DNA from: DATFQE01 sp963733845
Lineage (GTDB): Bacteria; Actinomycetota; Thermoleophilia; Gaiellales; Gaiellaceae
Length of the DNA stretch: 64,000 bases
Reading direction: 5' to 3'
NCBI GenBank assembly: GCA_963733845.1
Contig: CAVTEM010000005.1
Span: 1-64,000 of the forward strand
Shown here: in pieces, positions 10,556-21,222 of the stretch
Layout: each line of letters opens with the position of its first letter
How positions within the stretch are numbered: the first letter of the stretch is position 1
Made by a program: the position numbers and the translations under genes
Notes under the pieces: generated by a model
Seen by the model: only the letters and a program-made list of their open reading frames with translations
Database searches by the model: none
Told to the model about the DNA's origin: nothing

Positions 10556-10708
10556 AGGTCTGCTCTAGGCCAGGATCGACAGGCTGTCACGTCAGATTTG
10601 TTGATCGATACCATCAATGTCGCTGCAGTGAACGGGACGCACATCCCTTCTTGTCACGCGATTTGCCCCGTAATATTTTGCATCGAGAGGATCAAAGGAG
10701 ACAAAACC

Positions 10709-11052
10709 ATGGCGCATATCATCGATCGCGATGTCTGGGCGGACATCCGGAACATTGGCAGGGAGAGGTCACCGGCAAGCCCTATGGCACCAACGTTCGA
10801 TGATCTTCAATTGCCAGGAACGCATCGGCGCCGGACCGCGCCTACACAAACATCCCTACACGGAGACATTCATCATCCGCAAAGGCCATGCCCGATTTAC
10901 CGTCGGGGATGAAATCATCGATGCCCATGAAGGTCAGATCGTCGTTTCACCCGCCAACACGCCGCACAAATTCGAAAATCTCGGGCCCGGGCACGCTGGA
11001 GACAATCGATATCCACGCCAACGAGGTGTTCGTAACGGAGTGGCTTGAGTAG
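10709..11052 (+). pseudogene. Single-domain cupin protein (frameshifted)
   Basis: Small cupin_2 fold protein of about 114 residues. The ATG at 10709 follows an AAAGGAG site and gives MAHIIDRDVWADI. Cupin motif 1 is GPRLHKHPYTETFIIRKG near 10840, with two His and one Glu as likely metal ligands. Motif 2 is VVSPANTPHKFEN near 10950 with the third His. The end is FVTEWLE before TAG 11052. Three small frame changes break it. Substrate unknown; it stands alone, convergent with the DUF2461 gene. Confidence 0.75.
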
Positions 11053-11058
11053 CTGCGC

Positions 11059-11765
11059 TCAGACGACCAGCGTGCCCTTCGATTGCCCTGCCCCAGTCGA
11101 TCAACGGCTTTGCCCGCACCGCAAAGTCGAGAAGATCGTCGGCAAGCTTTGGCGAGGTGATGCCGGCGGGGTCGATCGGAAAGCGGACGACGAAGTTCCG
11201 GTTGCGCAGCGCTTCGATCAGATCTGGATCAGTGACAGTTTCAAACCCGCGCGGCGTTCGCTTCAAGCGATTGGTATCGTTCAGCTCCAGCCCATTCTTC
11301 GCAAGCGCCTTGACCATTGCACGATATTTTTCCGGCTTCTCGACAATAGCCTTGCGCATGGCAAGCAGAAGTTCCGGCTTCGGCTGCCACCAGGCGATGG
11401 CGGCATAGCAGCCACGATAATCCTCAAGGCCGATACAGACATAGAAGCAGCCGCTCTCGGCCCATTTATTGCCGTCGGGCGAGAGCAGCGCGGACAAGAT
11501 GGCGGTTATAGGGGCTCTTGTCCTTGGAAAAGCGCGTATCGCGTTTAATGCGGAATTGCGATTTCTTGCGGTCGCCCCGGAAAGGCAGGCCTGCCTTTTC
11601 GAAACGCGCCAGCAGATCCTCAACCAGATCGCCGAGCGGTTCGTAGAGATGCGCTTCGAACAAATCCTTGTTTTCCAGAAACCATTCGCGGTTCTGATGG
11701 AAATCGAGCGCTTTCAGAAACGGCAGCGCCTTGTCACCAAAGCCTTTAAAGACAATCTCGCTCAT
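11059..11765 (-). pseudogene. DUF2461 domain protein (frameshifted)
   Basis: Member of the DUF2461 (TIGR02453) family, about 230 residues, function unknown. The start MSEIVFKGFGDKALPFLKAL is typical, followed by HQNREWFLENKDLFEAH, RFSKDKSPY and, after a frame change near 11500, ESGCFYVCIGLEDYRGCYA and FNVRFPIDPAG-like sequence. A last change near 11085 gives the end GTLVV before TGA. Its ATG overlaps the ligA stop (ATGA), so it is cotranscribed with and translationally coupled to ligA. Confidence 0.8.
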
Positions 11766-13910
11766 GCGCCCACCAGTGTAAACCAGGCATCCTCATCGAT
11801 GACTTCGATGCCGAGAGTTTGCGCCTGTGCAAGTTTCGATCCAGCGCCAGGACCGGCCACAACAAGATCGGTTTTCTTGGAGACGGAACCAGCCGTCTTG
11901 GCGCCATAACGCTCGGCCATGGCCTTGGCCTCGTCTCGCGACATGCGCTTCAAGCGAACCGGTGAAGACAATGGTCTTGCCGGCAACCGGCGAGTTGCCC
12001 ACGGTTTTCACTTCCTCATCGAGCGGCGTGACCTCGGCGAGAAGCGCTGCAAGTGCTTCGCGATTGTGCTCTTCGGCATAGAAATCGACCAATGCCTCGG
12101 CGACGATGCTGCCGATGCCTTCAACCTCGTTCAGTTCGCGCCATGCATCATTGCCCTTGTCGGCTCTGTCCTTGGGCGGCACCGCCGCCATGGCAGCATT
12201 GGCAAGTGCTTCATAGGAGCGATAGGCCTTTGCCAGCCGCTTGGCATTGACCTCGCCAACATGGCGGATGCCGAGAGCGTAAATGAAGCGGCTGAGCGAG
12301 ATTTCGCGCCGGTCATCGATCGCGTCATAAAGTTTCTTCACCGAAGTCGCGCCGAAACCGTCAATGTTTTCAAGCTTGGTCAGCGAAGTCGGCTTGGCGT
12401 TTCTTCAACGTGAAAATATCGGCGGGCGTGCCGATATGCAGCGCCGGATCATCCGACTTGAAGAAGAACTCCACCTGTTTCTCGCCAAGGCCCTCGATGT
12501 CGAAGGCATTGCGCGAGACGAAATGCCGGATGCGCTCCACCGCCTGCGCCGGGCAGATCAACCCGCCGGTGCAGCGGCGCACCGCCTCGCCTTCCTCGCG
12601 CACCGCGTGGGAACCGCAGGCCGGGCACATGTCCGGGAAGACATAGGCCGACGGCTCCGCGCGGCTTGTCGGCAACGATATCGACGATCTGCGGAATGAC
12701 ATCGCCGGCGCGCTGCACCACGACCGTATCGCCAACGCGGAGGTCCCGGCCCTCGCGGATCGGCTGGCCATTCTGGCCGATGCCCTTGATGTAGTCCTCA
12801 TTGTGCAGCGTCACGTTGGTGACGACGACGCCCGCCGACCGTGACCGGCTCAAGCCGCGCGACCGGCGTCAGCGCGCCGGTGCGGCCAACCTGAATGTCG
12901 ATGCCCCTGAGGATCGTCATCGCCTGTTCGGCCGGGAATTTATGCGCGATCGCCCAGCGCGGGCTGCGCGAGACAAAACCGAGCCGCTGCTGCAGTGCCA
13001 GATCATCGACCTTATAGACCACACCATCGATATCGTAGCCGAGCAAGGCGCGCTGTTCTTCGATCTGGTGATAGTGCTTCACCAGAGCTTCCACCGTCTC
13101 GAAACGCTGCATCAGCGGATTGACGCGGAAGCCATAGGATCTGAACGCTTCGACCATGCCCATCTGCGTCTTGGCCGGCATCTCGCTGACCTCACCCCAG
13201 GCATAGGCGAAGAATTGCAGCGGCCGCGAAGCGGTGATCGTTGCATCGAGCTGGCGCAGGGAGCCCGCCGCCGCGTTGCGCGGATTGGCGAAAATCTGCT
13301 TGCCCTCTTTGGCCTGCCGCTCGTTGAGCGCGGCAAAATCCGCATGGCTCATATAGACCTCGCCGCGTACCTCGAGCACATCGGGCGGGTTGCCACTCAG
13401 CACGTTGGGGATGCTCGCCACCGTGCGGGCATTGAGCGTGACGTTCTCGCCGGTCGTGCCATCGCCGCGCGTCGCGGCCGTCACCAGCCGCCCCAGTTCA
13501 TAGCGCAGTGAGAGCGACAGGCCATCGATCTTGGGTTCCGCCGTGATGCCGATTTTCGCGTCCGCACCAAGTTTGAGAAATCGGCGGATACGGCCGACGA
13601 AATCCTCGACATCACTATCGTGGAATGCATTGTCCAGTGAGAGCATCGGAACGACATGAGTGACCTTGCCGAACTTTTCCGAGACGCTGGCGCCGACTTT
13701 GTTCGAGGGCGAATCCTCGCGCCTCAGATGCGGGAAACGCTGCTCGATGGCGAGGTTCCGCCGCCGCAGCGCGTCATATGCCGCATCTGAGATGATCGGT
13801 GCATCTTCGGTATTGTAGCGGTAGTCGTGCTGGGCAATCTCGGCTGCAAGGCGGCCAAGTTCCTCGGCGGCTTCCGCCTCGCTCAAGTGTTCTACGGGAA
13901 TGTCTGCCAT
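11762..13910 (-). pseudogene. ligA: NAD-dependent DNA ligase (frameshifted)
   Basis: Joins nicked DNA in replication and repair. From the start at 13910: domain Ia (HDYRYNTEDAPIISDAAYD), the nucleotidyltransferase with the adenylated lysine in AEPKIDGLSLSLRYE (about residue 127), TRGDGTTGENVT and NPRNAAAGSLRQLD. After a shift near 12840 comes the OB fold (GDTVVVQRAGDVIPQI), then the zinc finger (CPACGS ... CTGGLICPAQ), helix-hairpin-helix repeats near 12350-12080 and a BRCT domain (KTDLVVAGPGAGSKLAQAQ). At least four frame changes. Stop at 11762 overlaps the DUF2461 start. The order recN then ligA downstream of bamD is the usual rhizobial arrangement. Confidence 0.93.
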
Positions 13911-13993
13911 AACTATCGTCTAATTGTTGTGCTTCGTCATGTGTGTAACGTTAGCGAGCCCGTTGTGAAAGAGAAAGTGACTCAAGCGCCCTC

Positions 13994-14500
13994 ATGAATT
14001 ATTGGTTCTGGCTTTTTGTTGTTGTACCTCCAGCCTTGGTACTTAGCGCAAGACCACAGGAAAATGACTGGCTCACGATGGCGCGATTGGTCGGCGCTGT
14101 TGCCCTGGCCGTCTTGCTTGGCAAACTGGTGGCCGCATTCGATGAACGGGTTGCAACCGAAGTCTATGCCGAATGCCTCGCCCGCATCCCCTCCGGTGAA
14201 CTTGAAGCCATGCGTTTCGATTGCACCACGCAAAAGTACCGTGCGGTGGAAGTCCGCGACCTGTATTTTTATTTTTTCTGGACAACAAGTGTCGGATATG
14301 CTGCGGCCTTCGAAATTATCCGGCGCATCTGGCTTCATCCCAAAAGGCCGATATTTTGCAGGAAGAACTTGATAAGCAATATGTTTATCCTCTTAACTTC
14401 TCCACTTGTTGCCGCATTGCTCGTTCTATCGCTTATGTTTTTTTTCTATGCGTTTGGGGACTACATACTTTTGACGCATCGCGTCGTTTATGGGAAATAG
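13994..14500 (+). CDS. Membrane protein of unknown function (168 aa), convergent with a MuF-type gene
   Basis: Unbroken frame with about four hydrophobic helices: residues 1-19 (MNYWFWLFVVVPPALVLSA), about 29-47, about 87-106 and about 130-155. A cytosolic or periplasmic loop between helices 2 and 3 contains AECLARIPSG and FDCTTQKY, giving two cysteines. The tail is HRVVYGK. No known family is recognised. Its base composition looks more AT-rich than the neighbours. It ends 5 bases from the stop of the convergent MuF-like gene, so a toxin-neutralising or associated role is possible, but this is inference from position only. Confidence 0.65.
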   Translation: MNYWFWLFVVVPPALVLSARPQENDWLTMARLVGAVALAVLLGKLVAAFDERVATEVYAECLARIPSGELEAMRFDCTTQKYRAVEVRDLYFYFFWTTSVGYAAAFEIIRRIWLHPKRPIFCRKNLISNMFILLTSPLVAALLVLSLMFFFYAFGDYILLTHRVVYGK

Positions 14501-14504
14501 ACAC

Positions 14505-15333
14505 TCATTCCGGCCATCGGTACATGCTATCTTCCGCATTGATTTTCGCTTCGCTTGTGAAACGTGTGGTCCATGTAGCTGTAATCGAGTACGCTGTTCC
14601 TCCGAATTCTGTCCATTGCCACGAATCCGGTGTCAAGGCAAAGGAACCAGTCGCGATTTCCCGCAAGTCTGCAGTATCCGTAAATGTGTCCGAGTATTGG
14701 TAGACGATTTCACCTTCTATATACATCATGCCGTTTTCGGTTTTGACCGATCCTGTAAATTGCCCGCCGACGACACCGCCCCCGAACGCAATAACATAGT
14801 TGATAAATTGATACGATCCGTCGAAATCGTAGGAGACCGGACCAGATTTCACCCTCCTGGCAGCGTCGATGATCTGCGCGTTAATGCGATCGATCACCAA
14901 AGCGGGATAAAAATATTGGAAAATCAGGCCCGCCAAATGTGCCTGTTTCAGACAGTGTAACGGGCCTACCACCACCATTTCTGAAATGATCGATAAAGTT
15001 CCACGTATTCCACTGTTTAGGATTGTCATTGATGTCGCTGATAACTGTCTGATAGGCATATTCGCTGTCCCCTCGTTCATAGGGCTCCGCTGTGCAGCGG
15101 CAGCCATAGTCTTCGCCCGGATGGCCGGTTTCCGGTGGATTATCCCAGGCAAATAGCTTGCCGTTATTTTCAATATGAGAGGGGCGGACCTGCGGATCGC
15201 CGCGTGTGCGCCAGATATAATGCGTGGTTGGATGGCCGAGATCTTCCGCCTTTAGCGACAGGCGTATCGGAGTTCCCCGGCGCAGATAGTCACTAAAGGC
15301 CTTGCGGTATTCCAGTGAATTGAGAACGTTCAT
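14505..15333 (-). pseudogene. MuF/SPP1-gp7-like protein with C-terminal beta-rich domain, putative toxin (frameshifted)
   Basis: The start at 15333 gives MNVLNSLEYRKAFSDYLRRG. Residues about 40-90 match the C-terminal signature of phage Mu F/SPP1 gp7 minor head proteins: HYIWRTRGDPQVRPSHI and GHPGEDYGCRCTAEPY. The rest, after a frame change near 14950, is unrelated to head proteins: NFIDHFRNGGGRPVTLSETG, ALVIDRINAQIIDAARRV, then a beta-rich stretch GSVKTENGMMYIEGEIVYQY with YSDTFTDTADLRE and GGTAYSITATWTTRFTSEA. MuF domains are known at the front of polymorphic toxins, and this tail resembles recurrent effector C-termini, so I infer a toxin. No other phage genes are nearby. Confidence 0.6.
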
Positions 15334-15450
15334 CGTGTCTTGTCCCGTTGCGTTGAGACAATGATACGGCGGTAAAAGAGAGCGTGGATAAGTTACCAGT
15401 GAGAGACCCTGGAATGCCGTCAATACCGCGCGTTCACGGGGCTCGGTCGC

Positions 15451-17133
15451 TCAGGATACGGCGGCAGCGTTTTCCCGTAGCAAGGCGCACGGCCGCGGCG
15501 CGCGCTTCGTCGGTGACGCTGGCGCCGGCCAGCATGCGGGCGATTTCTTCCTGCCGGTCGCCCGTTTCCATCGCGCGGATGGACGTCGCCACGCGGTCAT
15601 TGCCGGCGGCCGCCTTGGCGATGAGGAAATGCGTCTGCGCCCGTGCGGCAACCTGCGGCGCATGGGTGACGGAGAGAACCTGAACCTGTCCGGCGAGCCG
15701 CCGCAGACGCTGGCCAATGGCATCGGCAACTGCGCCGCCTACACCCGTATCGATCTCGTCAAACACCAGCGTCGGCGCCGAGCCGCGATCGGCAAGCGCC
15801 ACTTTCAGCGCCAGCAGGAAACGTGAGAGCTCGCCGCCGGACGCGACTTTCATCATGGGCCGGCGCGGGTGCCGGGATTGGTCCGCACCCAATATTCGAC
15901 CGTGTCGATGCCATCGGCTGTGCGGCTCTGCTGGATCGGTCGTCATCTCGACGATGAATTCAGCCCGCTCGAGTTTCAGTGCGGGCAGTTCGGCCATGAC
16001 GGCCTGTTTCAGATGAACGGCAGTCTCGCGGCGGTCATCGAAAGTGCCAGTGCTGCCTGATCATAGGCCTCGCGTGCCGCCATGGCTTCCTTTTCCAGTG
16101 CAGCAAGGCGTTCGGCACCGGCGTCGATATCGGCAAGGTCTGCATCCATCCTGTCGCGCAGGGCAGCGAAGGTCATCCACCGGAACCGAATATTTGCGTG
16201 CCGCGGCACGAAGTGCGAACAGCCGTTCTTCCGTCTGTTCAAGCACACGCGGGTCGAAGTCGATGGCGCGAATGGCCTGTTCGATGCCATTTTGCGCCTC
16301 AGCCAGCGCGTTCAGGGCTTCATCGATCGCCTTGACGACCGGCTCCAGCAATTGCGGCGCTTCCGGCACCTTGCGCTCAAGCCTGCCGGACCAGGCTGGC
16401 AAGCGAGGGCACGGGCGACGCATTGCCGGACAGGACCTCGTTGGCATCGTTGACATCGCCCGCGATCTTTTCGGAGCGCATCATGTCCGTGCGCTTGATT
16501 GCCAGCGTCTCTTCTTCCTGCGGTTCGGGATCGAGCTTGGCAAGTTCCTCAACCGAGGCGCGCAGGTAGTCGGCCTCGCGGGTTGCCGCTTCCACCTTGG
16601 CCCGGTGGCGAACCAGCGTGTGTTCCGTATCGCGCCAGGTCTTGTGCAGTGCCCGAACAAGTGCCGCCTTGGTTTCAAGCGCGCCAAAAGCATCGAGCAG
16701 TGTGCGGTGGATATCGATGTCGATCAGCGCGCGGTCATCATGCTGGCCATGGATCTCGACAAGCCTGCGTCCAAGCTCCTTGAGCAGCGTGACGCTTGCG
16801 GCCTGATCATTGATGAAAACGCGACTGCGGCCATCGGCGGTTCTGCACGCGGCGCAGGATGATATCGCCATCGTCGTCGATATCGTTTTCACGCAGCAGC
16901 GTGCGGGCCGGATGGCTGCCCACCACATCGAAGACGGCCGTAACCTGCCCCTGCTCCGCGCCATGCCGCACAAGCGAGGCGTCGCCGCGTGCCCCAAGGG
17001 CAAGCGACAACGCGTCGAGCAGAATGGATTTACCGGCACCAGTCTCGCCGGTCAGCACCGACAAGCCTTCGCGAAACTCGATGTCGAGCCGTTCAATCAG
17101 AACAATATCGCGGATCGACAGATGCGAAAGCAT
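15451..17133 (-). pseudogene. recN: DNA repair protein RecN (frameshifted)
   Basis: SMC-like ATPase for double-strand break repair. The start at 17133 gives MLSHLSIRDIVLIERLDIEF, with Walker A GLSVLTGETGAGKSILLDAL. After a shift near 16830 comes VFINDQAASVTLLKELGRRL and the hallmark VEIHGQHDDRALID. Coiled-coil regions with shifts near 16390 and 16180 follow. The C-terminal lobe has the ABC signature SGGELSRFLLALKVAL near 15830, Walker B TLVFDEIDTGVGG near 15750 and the switch SVTHAPQVAA near 15660. The end is taken at 15451 in the frame ending LLRENAAAVS. About five frame changes; about 555 residues, as in the family. Confidence 0.92.
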
Positions 17134-17171
17134 GGTCGCTCAGGTTAGGGCTCGTGTTGACACCTATCGGT

Positions 17172-18061
17172 CTAGACGCCGTCTTTGCCACCAGTGATAG
17201 CAGCTGCGGCCTTGGACAGCCATGAACCCGGCGTTCTCACGCGGCTCAAGGCCACCACTCTGCAGCAGCTTGTAGCTATCCTTGTACCATTCGCTGTCCG
17301 GATAGTTCTGGCCAAGAACAGCCGCAGCTGCCTGCGCTTCATTGGTGATGCCCAAGGCGTAATAGGCTTCACCAGACGGGCCAAGGCCTCTTCGACATGG
17401 CGCGTGTTCGAGTATTGCTCGACAACGCCGCGGAAGCGCTTGATCGCTGCCAGATATTCCTTGCGTTCGAGATAATAACGGCCGACCTGCATTTCCTTGC
17501 CGGCGAGCTGGTCGCGGCCGAAACGGATCTTCGCCTTGGAATCCTCGACATATTCGGAATCGGGATAGCGTTCGACCACTTCGCTGAATGCAGCGATCGA
17601 GCGGCGCGTCATGCTTTGCTCGCGCGTCACATCCGGAATCTGGCGGTAGTAGCAAAGGCCAGTGATGTAATAAGCGTAGGCCGCTTCTGGCTGCGTCGGA
17701 TAAAGCGCAATGTAGCGCTTGGTCATGGCAAGCGCATCGTCATATTTGCCGGCGCGATAGTTGGCAAATGCGCCCATCACCAGCGATTTGCGGGCAAATT
17801 CCGAATAGGGATGCTGGCGGTCAACAGCATCGAATTTCTTGGCGGCCTCGTCGAGACGGCCGGAATTCAGATTGGCAAGCGCCTGGTTATAGAGAACGTC
17901 AGCAGGTTCGATCGTGTCGACATAGGCATTCAGATCGATGATCATCGTCTTTGGAGGCACAACCGGAAATGGCTATAGCGCTGGCAATTGGAACGAGCAG
18001 AAGGGCCATCCGGGCCTTGTTGCCAAACCCTGTTATTCATCGACATTCTGCAATTCGCCAT
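17172..18061 (-). pseudogene. bamD: Outer membrane assembly lipoprotein BamD (frameshifted)
   Basis: Lipoprotein of the BAM complex that inserts outer-membrane beta-barrels. The start at 18061 follows a GGAG site and the N-terminal frame then shifts to give ALLLVPIASAIAISGCAS, a lipoprotein signal with Cys. After another shift comes NAYVDTIEPADVLYNQALAN and five TPR-like repeats, including AAKKFDAVDRQHPYSEFARK, RYIALYPTQPEAAYAYYI and the BamD motif QSMTRRSIAAFSEVVERYP. A shift near 17370 precedes EAYYALGITNEAQAAA. The end GKDGV is at 17172. It lies between a tautomerase/DUF4865 unit and recN on the same strand; in relatives lpxC is directly upstream. Confidence 0.9.
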
Positions 18062-18260
18062 GCTGTCTCCGGCCCCACATAATAATTTAAGAGCATTGAT
18101 CGCAAACCCGATATCACGTTTGCGGCTCATGCTCTAGGCATAGTCAATCTTACCGTCGGTTGGGCGTTCATAAACCACAAGCGACGAGAATCAGCAATCT
18201 TATTGCCATGTAATCGTCCAATTTTGTGGCGGACCGGAAAATGAGTGGCAAAGACCCCCG

Positions 18261-18830
18261 TTAATCCGATTTTGGCAGCGAAAGATGCCCGATTTTATAC
18301 GCTTGGATGCCATCTTGCGGAACTATATACTGCGGCTCGCCCCATAGTTGAATGCGAATCCGCGTCCAGTTCGTGGGTTCGAATGCAGAAATAGCGGCAA
18401 GTGCACCACCTTTCTCGACGTCATGGAAGGCTTCCTCGCTTTCACGCTTGCGCAATTCAGCGAGCGAAACATGACCTGGCGTTACCAGGATTTCGCGCGT
18501 AGCAAACGTTGCCTCGCGGATCGCCGGTGACATGTGCGCCTGCCAGACGAACCAGGTCTTGACCTGCGGCCAGCCGAACGACCGCGTGAGCCCGACAAAA
18601 CCTTCCCCGCAAAGAAAATCATTCAGACCCTCCTCGTGGTTCCAGAGGTAAAACGGCGCATAGAGATTTTCCTGGCTTCGGGTTTCATCGTCCCGGCGCG
18701 CCGTCAGATAGGCCTTCAATTTCAGGTTGGGAAAATTGTCGAGCAGATGCCCTTTTTCCACGATACGCCGGTCGATGACCGACATGTCGTAGTCGGCCGG
18801 CAAAGAAAAACTGTACTGCATGGCAATCAT
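18261..18830 (-). CDS. DUF4865 family protein
   Basis: Open frame of 189 residues starting MIAMQYSFSLPADYDMSVID at 18830, preceded by an AAAGGAAT site. Conserved DUF4865 features are ENLYAPFYLWNHEEGLNDFL, the FGWPQVKTWFVW segment and a C-terminal TNWTRIRIQLW stretch. The family is of unknown function, probably a dimeric alpha-beta barrel-like protein, and is usually encoded beside a tautomerase and a LysR regulator, exactly as here. The start codon lies just inside the 3' end of the tautomerase gene, so the two form an operon. Confidence 0.8.
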   Translation of the reverse strand: MIAMQYSFSLPADYDMSVIDRRIVEKGHLLDNFPNLKLKAYLTARRDDETRSQENLYAPFYLWNHEEGLNDFLCGEGFVGLTRSFGWPQVKTWFVWQAHMSPAIREATFATREILVTPGHVSLAELRKRESEEAFHDVEKGGALAAISAFEPTNWTRIRIQLWGEPQYIVPQDGIQAYKIGHLSLPKSD

Positions 18831-18858
18831 GGCCACGATTCCTTTCCATGCAATCAGG

Positions 18859-19247
18859 TCATACGGCGTCCAGCATCTGTGCTTCGCCATTACTGAAGGA
18901 CCACTCATCCCGGCTCGATGTGCTGATAATGATCATGACATCCTCCGGCCTGATACCGGGCGCATCTTCCAGCAACGCGACCAACCGCTTGTAGAACGCC
19001 TTTTTGTCGCCGTGTCGCGCGGTTTGCCCGTGGTAATGGAGAAAACAACAAATTCATCCGAGCGCGGTCCGCCGAAGTAATTGCGATCGAAGATCAGTTC
19101 TCCGGGGCGATGCTGATGGATAGCCTGGAAACGGTCATCCGCGGGTACGTTGAAAGTTTCCACCATCGCTTGATGAAGGCTGTCTGAGAGCGCTTTCAGG
19201 TATTCGGGTGATTTACCCTCAAGAAGCGAGATTCGGGTAAAAGGCAT
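18859..19247 (-). pseudogene. Tautomerase family protein, 4-oxalocrotonate tautomerase-like (one frameshift)
   Basis: Tautomerase superfamily protein of about 129 residues. The start at 19247 gives MPFTRISLLEGKSPEYLKAL, with Pro-1 as catalytic base after Met removal; HQHRPGELIFDRNYFGGPRS and DEFVVFSITTGKPRDTATK follow. A frame change near 19010 then gives FYKRLVALLEDAPGIRPEDV and WSFSNGEAQMLDAV, ending at 18859. It precedes DUF4865 on the same strand and is divergent from the LysR gene, the known arrangement for this family. The substrate is not known. Confidence 0.82.
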
Positions 19248-19322
19248 GGAATTGATCCTTTCTATACAGCCTGAGTAGCAACTCGATAAACTTGACGCTG
19301 GATTCATAGACGGGCATATTAA

Positions 19323-19369
19323 TCCTGAAAATCAGAAAATACAGGACTTATGATCCTGAAAAACAGGAT
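19323..19369. promoter_or_regulatory. Inverted repeats between tautomerase operon and lysR
   Basis: A perfect repeat ATCCTG-N5-CAGGAT sits at 19353-19369, and a looser copy of the same half sites (TCCTG at 19323, CAGGA ending 19346) lies just before it. Spacing and position in the divergent promoter fit LysR-type operator sites that would control both directions. The assignment to this LysR protein is inference. Confidence 0.6.
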
Positions 19370-19376
19370 AATTAAA

Positions 19377-20266
19377 ATGCGACGGATCACTTTCGATCTC
19401 GATGTGTTGAGAACCTTTGCCACCGGCATGGAGCTTGGCAGCTTTGCCAAGGCAGCTGACAGGCTAGGGCGCTCCACCTCGGCGGTAAGCGCACAATTAA
19501 AGAAACTGGAACAGCAGGCGGAAACTCCGATTTTTATAAAAGCAGGGCGCGGCTTGGCACTCACCGATGCAGGGGAAACCATGCTTGCCTACGCACGCCG
19601 TCTGCTCGATCTCAACGATGAAGCTGCCACGGCGATCCACGGAACCGGGCTTGAGGGCTGGGTAAGGCTCGGCCTGCAGGAGGATTTTGGCGAGACCATT
19701 CTTCCGGAAGTGCTTGGGCAATTCGCGCGTGCTCATCCAAAGGTGAGGATTGAGGCGCGCGTGGCTCGCAATGCGGAACTGATCGATCGCGTTACATCCG
19801 GGCGTCTCGATCTGGCTCTCGCCTGGAGCGCTGGAGCGGTTACCCCCCACTGCCAACGCGTCATGGATGTACCGATGTGCTGGGTTGGCCCGGCCAGGGA
19901 GCCAAAGGATTGGATGGCGTCGGCAGACGAACCGCTGCCGCTGGCCGCATTGGAAGCGCCGTGCCTCCTGCGAACCGCGGCAACGAACGCGCTCGACCGC
20001 GCGGGAATTCCATGGCGGCTGGCATTTTCCAGCCCAAGTCTGGCGGGCTTGTGGGCGGCAACCGCAGCAGGGCTGGGAGTCACGATCCTACCCCGATTGG
20101 ACTTCCTGCTAGCGTACAACCTCTGGTTCCAGCGGATGGTGGATTACCCGCCCTGCCGTCTCTCGGATTGGTCCTTCATCGCGCGGAAGCGCAATCCGAA
20201 CCCGCGACGGCGCGCCTGGCAGCAATCATGCTGCAGGCGGTGCACAAGGAGATACCAGGCTTCTGA
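19377..20266 (+). pseudogene. LysR family transcriptional regulator (one frameshift)
   Basis: DNA-binding regulator. The ATG at 19377 gives MRRITFDLDVLRTFATGMEL, and the N-terminal winged helix is AADRLGRSTSAVSAQLKKLE. The substrate-binding domain spans about residues 95-290 (VRLGLQEDFGETILPEVLGQ, GLGVTILPRLDFLPA). A frame change near 20115 joins the last part, ending HKEIPGF at 20266. A longer start at 19350 would include the operator and is less likely. It is divergent from the tautomerase-DUF4865 pair, its presumed target. It ends 6 bases from the convergent lpxC stop. Confidence 0.85.
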
Positions 20267-20272
20267 CCGTTG

Positions 20273-21222
20273 TCAGATGGCCCAAGGCGCAAAGACAGGA
20301 GCGTTTACAGCAACGAGCGACGCGCCTCGCGACTGTCCGCGTTTGCCCGCCATTTCCACAATCTCGAATGCGGTATGATCTGAAAGAAGTGCACGCAGGG
20401 CGGCAGCGTTGAGACGGTGGCCGCCACGATAGGAGCGGAAACAGCCAATGAATGGAGCTCCGGCTAGCGCCAGGTCGCCAATGGCATCAGAGTCTTGTGG
20501 CGCACGAACTCATCCTCGTAGCGCAGGCCGCCAGGATTGATGACGGAATTGTCGTCGCCGATGACCAGGGAATTGTCGAGCGATGAGCCAAGCGCCAAGC
20601 CGGCGGCCCAGAGTTTTTCCACGTCGCGCATGAAGCCGAAGGTACGCGCCCGCGAAATTTCCTTACGGAAGATTGCCGCGTTCATATCGCTGGCGAATTT
20701 CTGCCGGCCAATGACCGGCGTCTCGAAATCAATCTCCACCTCATAGCGCGTGCCTTCATACGGACAAAATTCCGCCCATGAAGCTCCCGCCTCGATACGC
20801 GACGTCTTGAGCACTCGGATAAACCGGCGCTTCGCCGCCTGGTGCACAAAACCGGCTTGTTCGAAGGCATCCAAAAACGCGGATGATGTCCCATCAAGGA
20901 TAGGCGCTTCCGGACCATCGATCTCGATAATCATGTTGTCGATACCCGAACCGGCAATCGCCGCCATGACATGCTCGACAGTGCTGATGCTAATACCCGC
21001 CCGGCTGGCAAGCGTCGTTGACAGATCTGTCGTACCGACTTCGGACACGAGCGCTCGAATTTCGTGGCTATCGCCAGTTCCATCGAGCCTGTGGAAAACA
21101 ATACCGGTATCCGGGTCGGCGGGCACAAACGATATCGTCACTGGCGCACCACTGTGCACGCCTGCGCCGGAAAGCGAGATACGCTCTGCAATCGTTGTCT
21201 GGAAATCGTGCAAATTGACTCC
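20273..21222 (-). pseudogene. lpxC: UDP-3-O-acyl-N-acetylglucosamine deacetylase LpxC (5' end cut by junction, frameshifted)
   Basis: Zinc deacetylase, the committed step of lipid A synthesis. The readable product starts VNLHDFQTTIAERISLSGAG and lacks only its initiator, because sequence upstream of about 21,222 belongs to another genome. Zinc and active-site motifs are STVEHVMAAIAGSGIDN near 20970, RTFGFMRDVEKL near 20620, and VRHKTL near 20490, after which a frame change is needed to give DAIGDLALAGAPFIG and the end GASLVAVNAPVFAPWAI at 20273. LpxC shows that segment A comes from a Gram-negative, lipid A-making organism, unlike segment B. Confidence 0.9.

Noticed and set aside
1..21222. Massive pseudogenisation, as in an obligate symbiont
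   Set aside because: The broken genes include lpxC, bamD and ligA, which are essential; short indels at many sites in them fit sequencing error.
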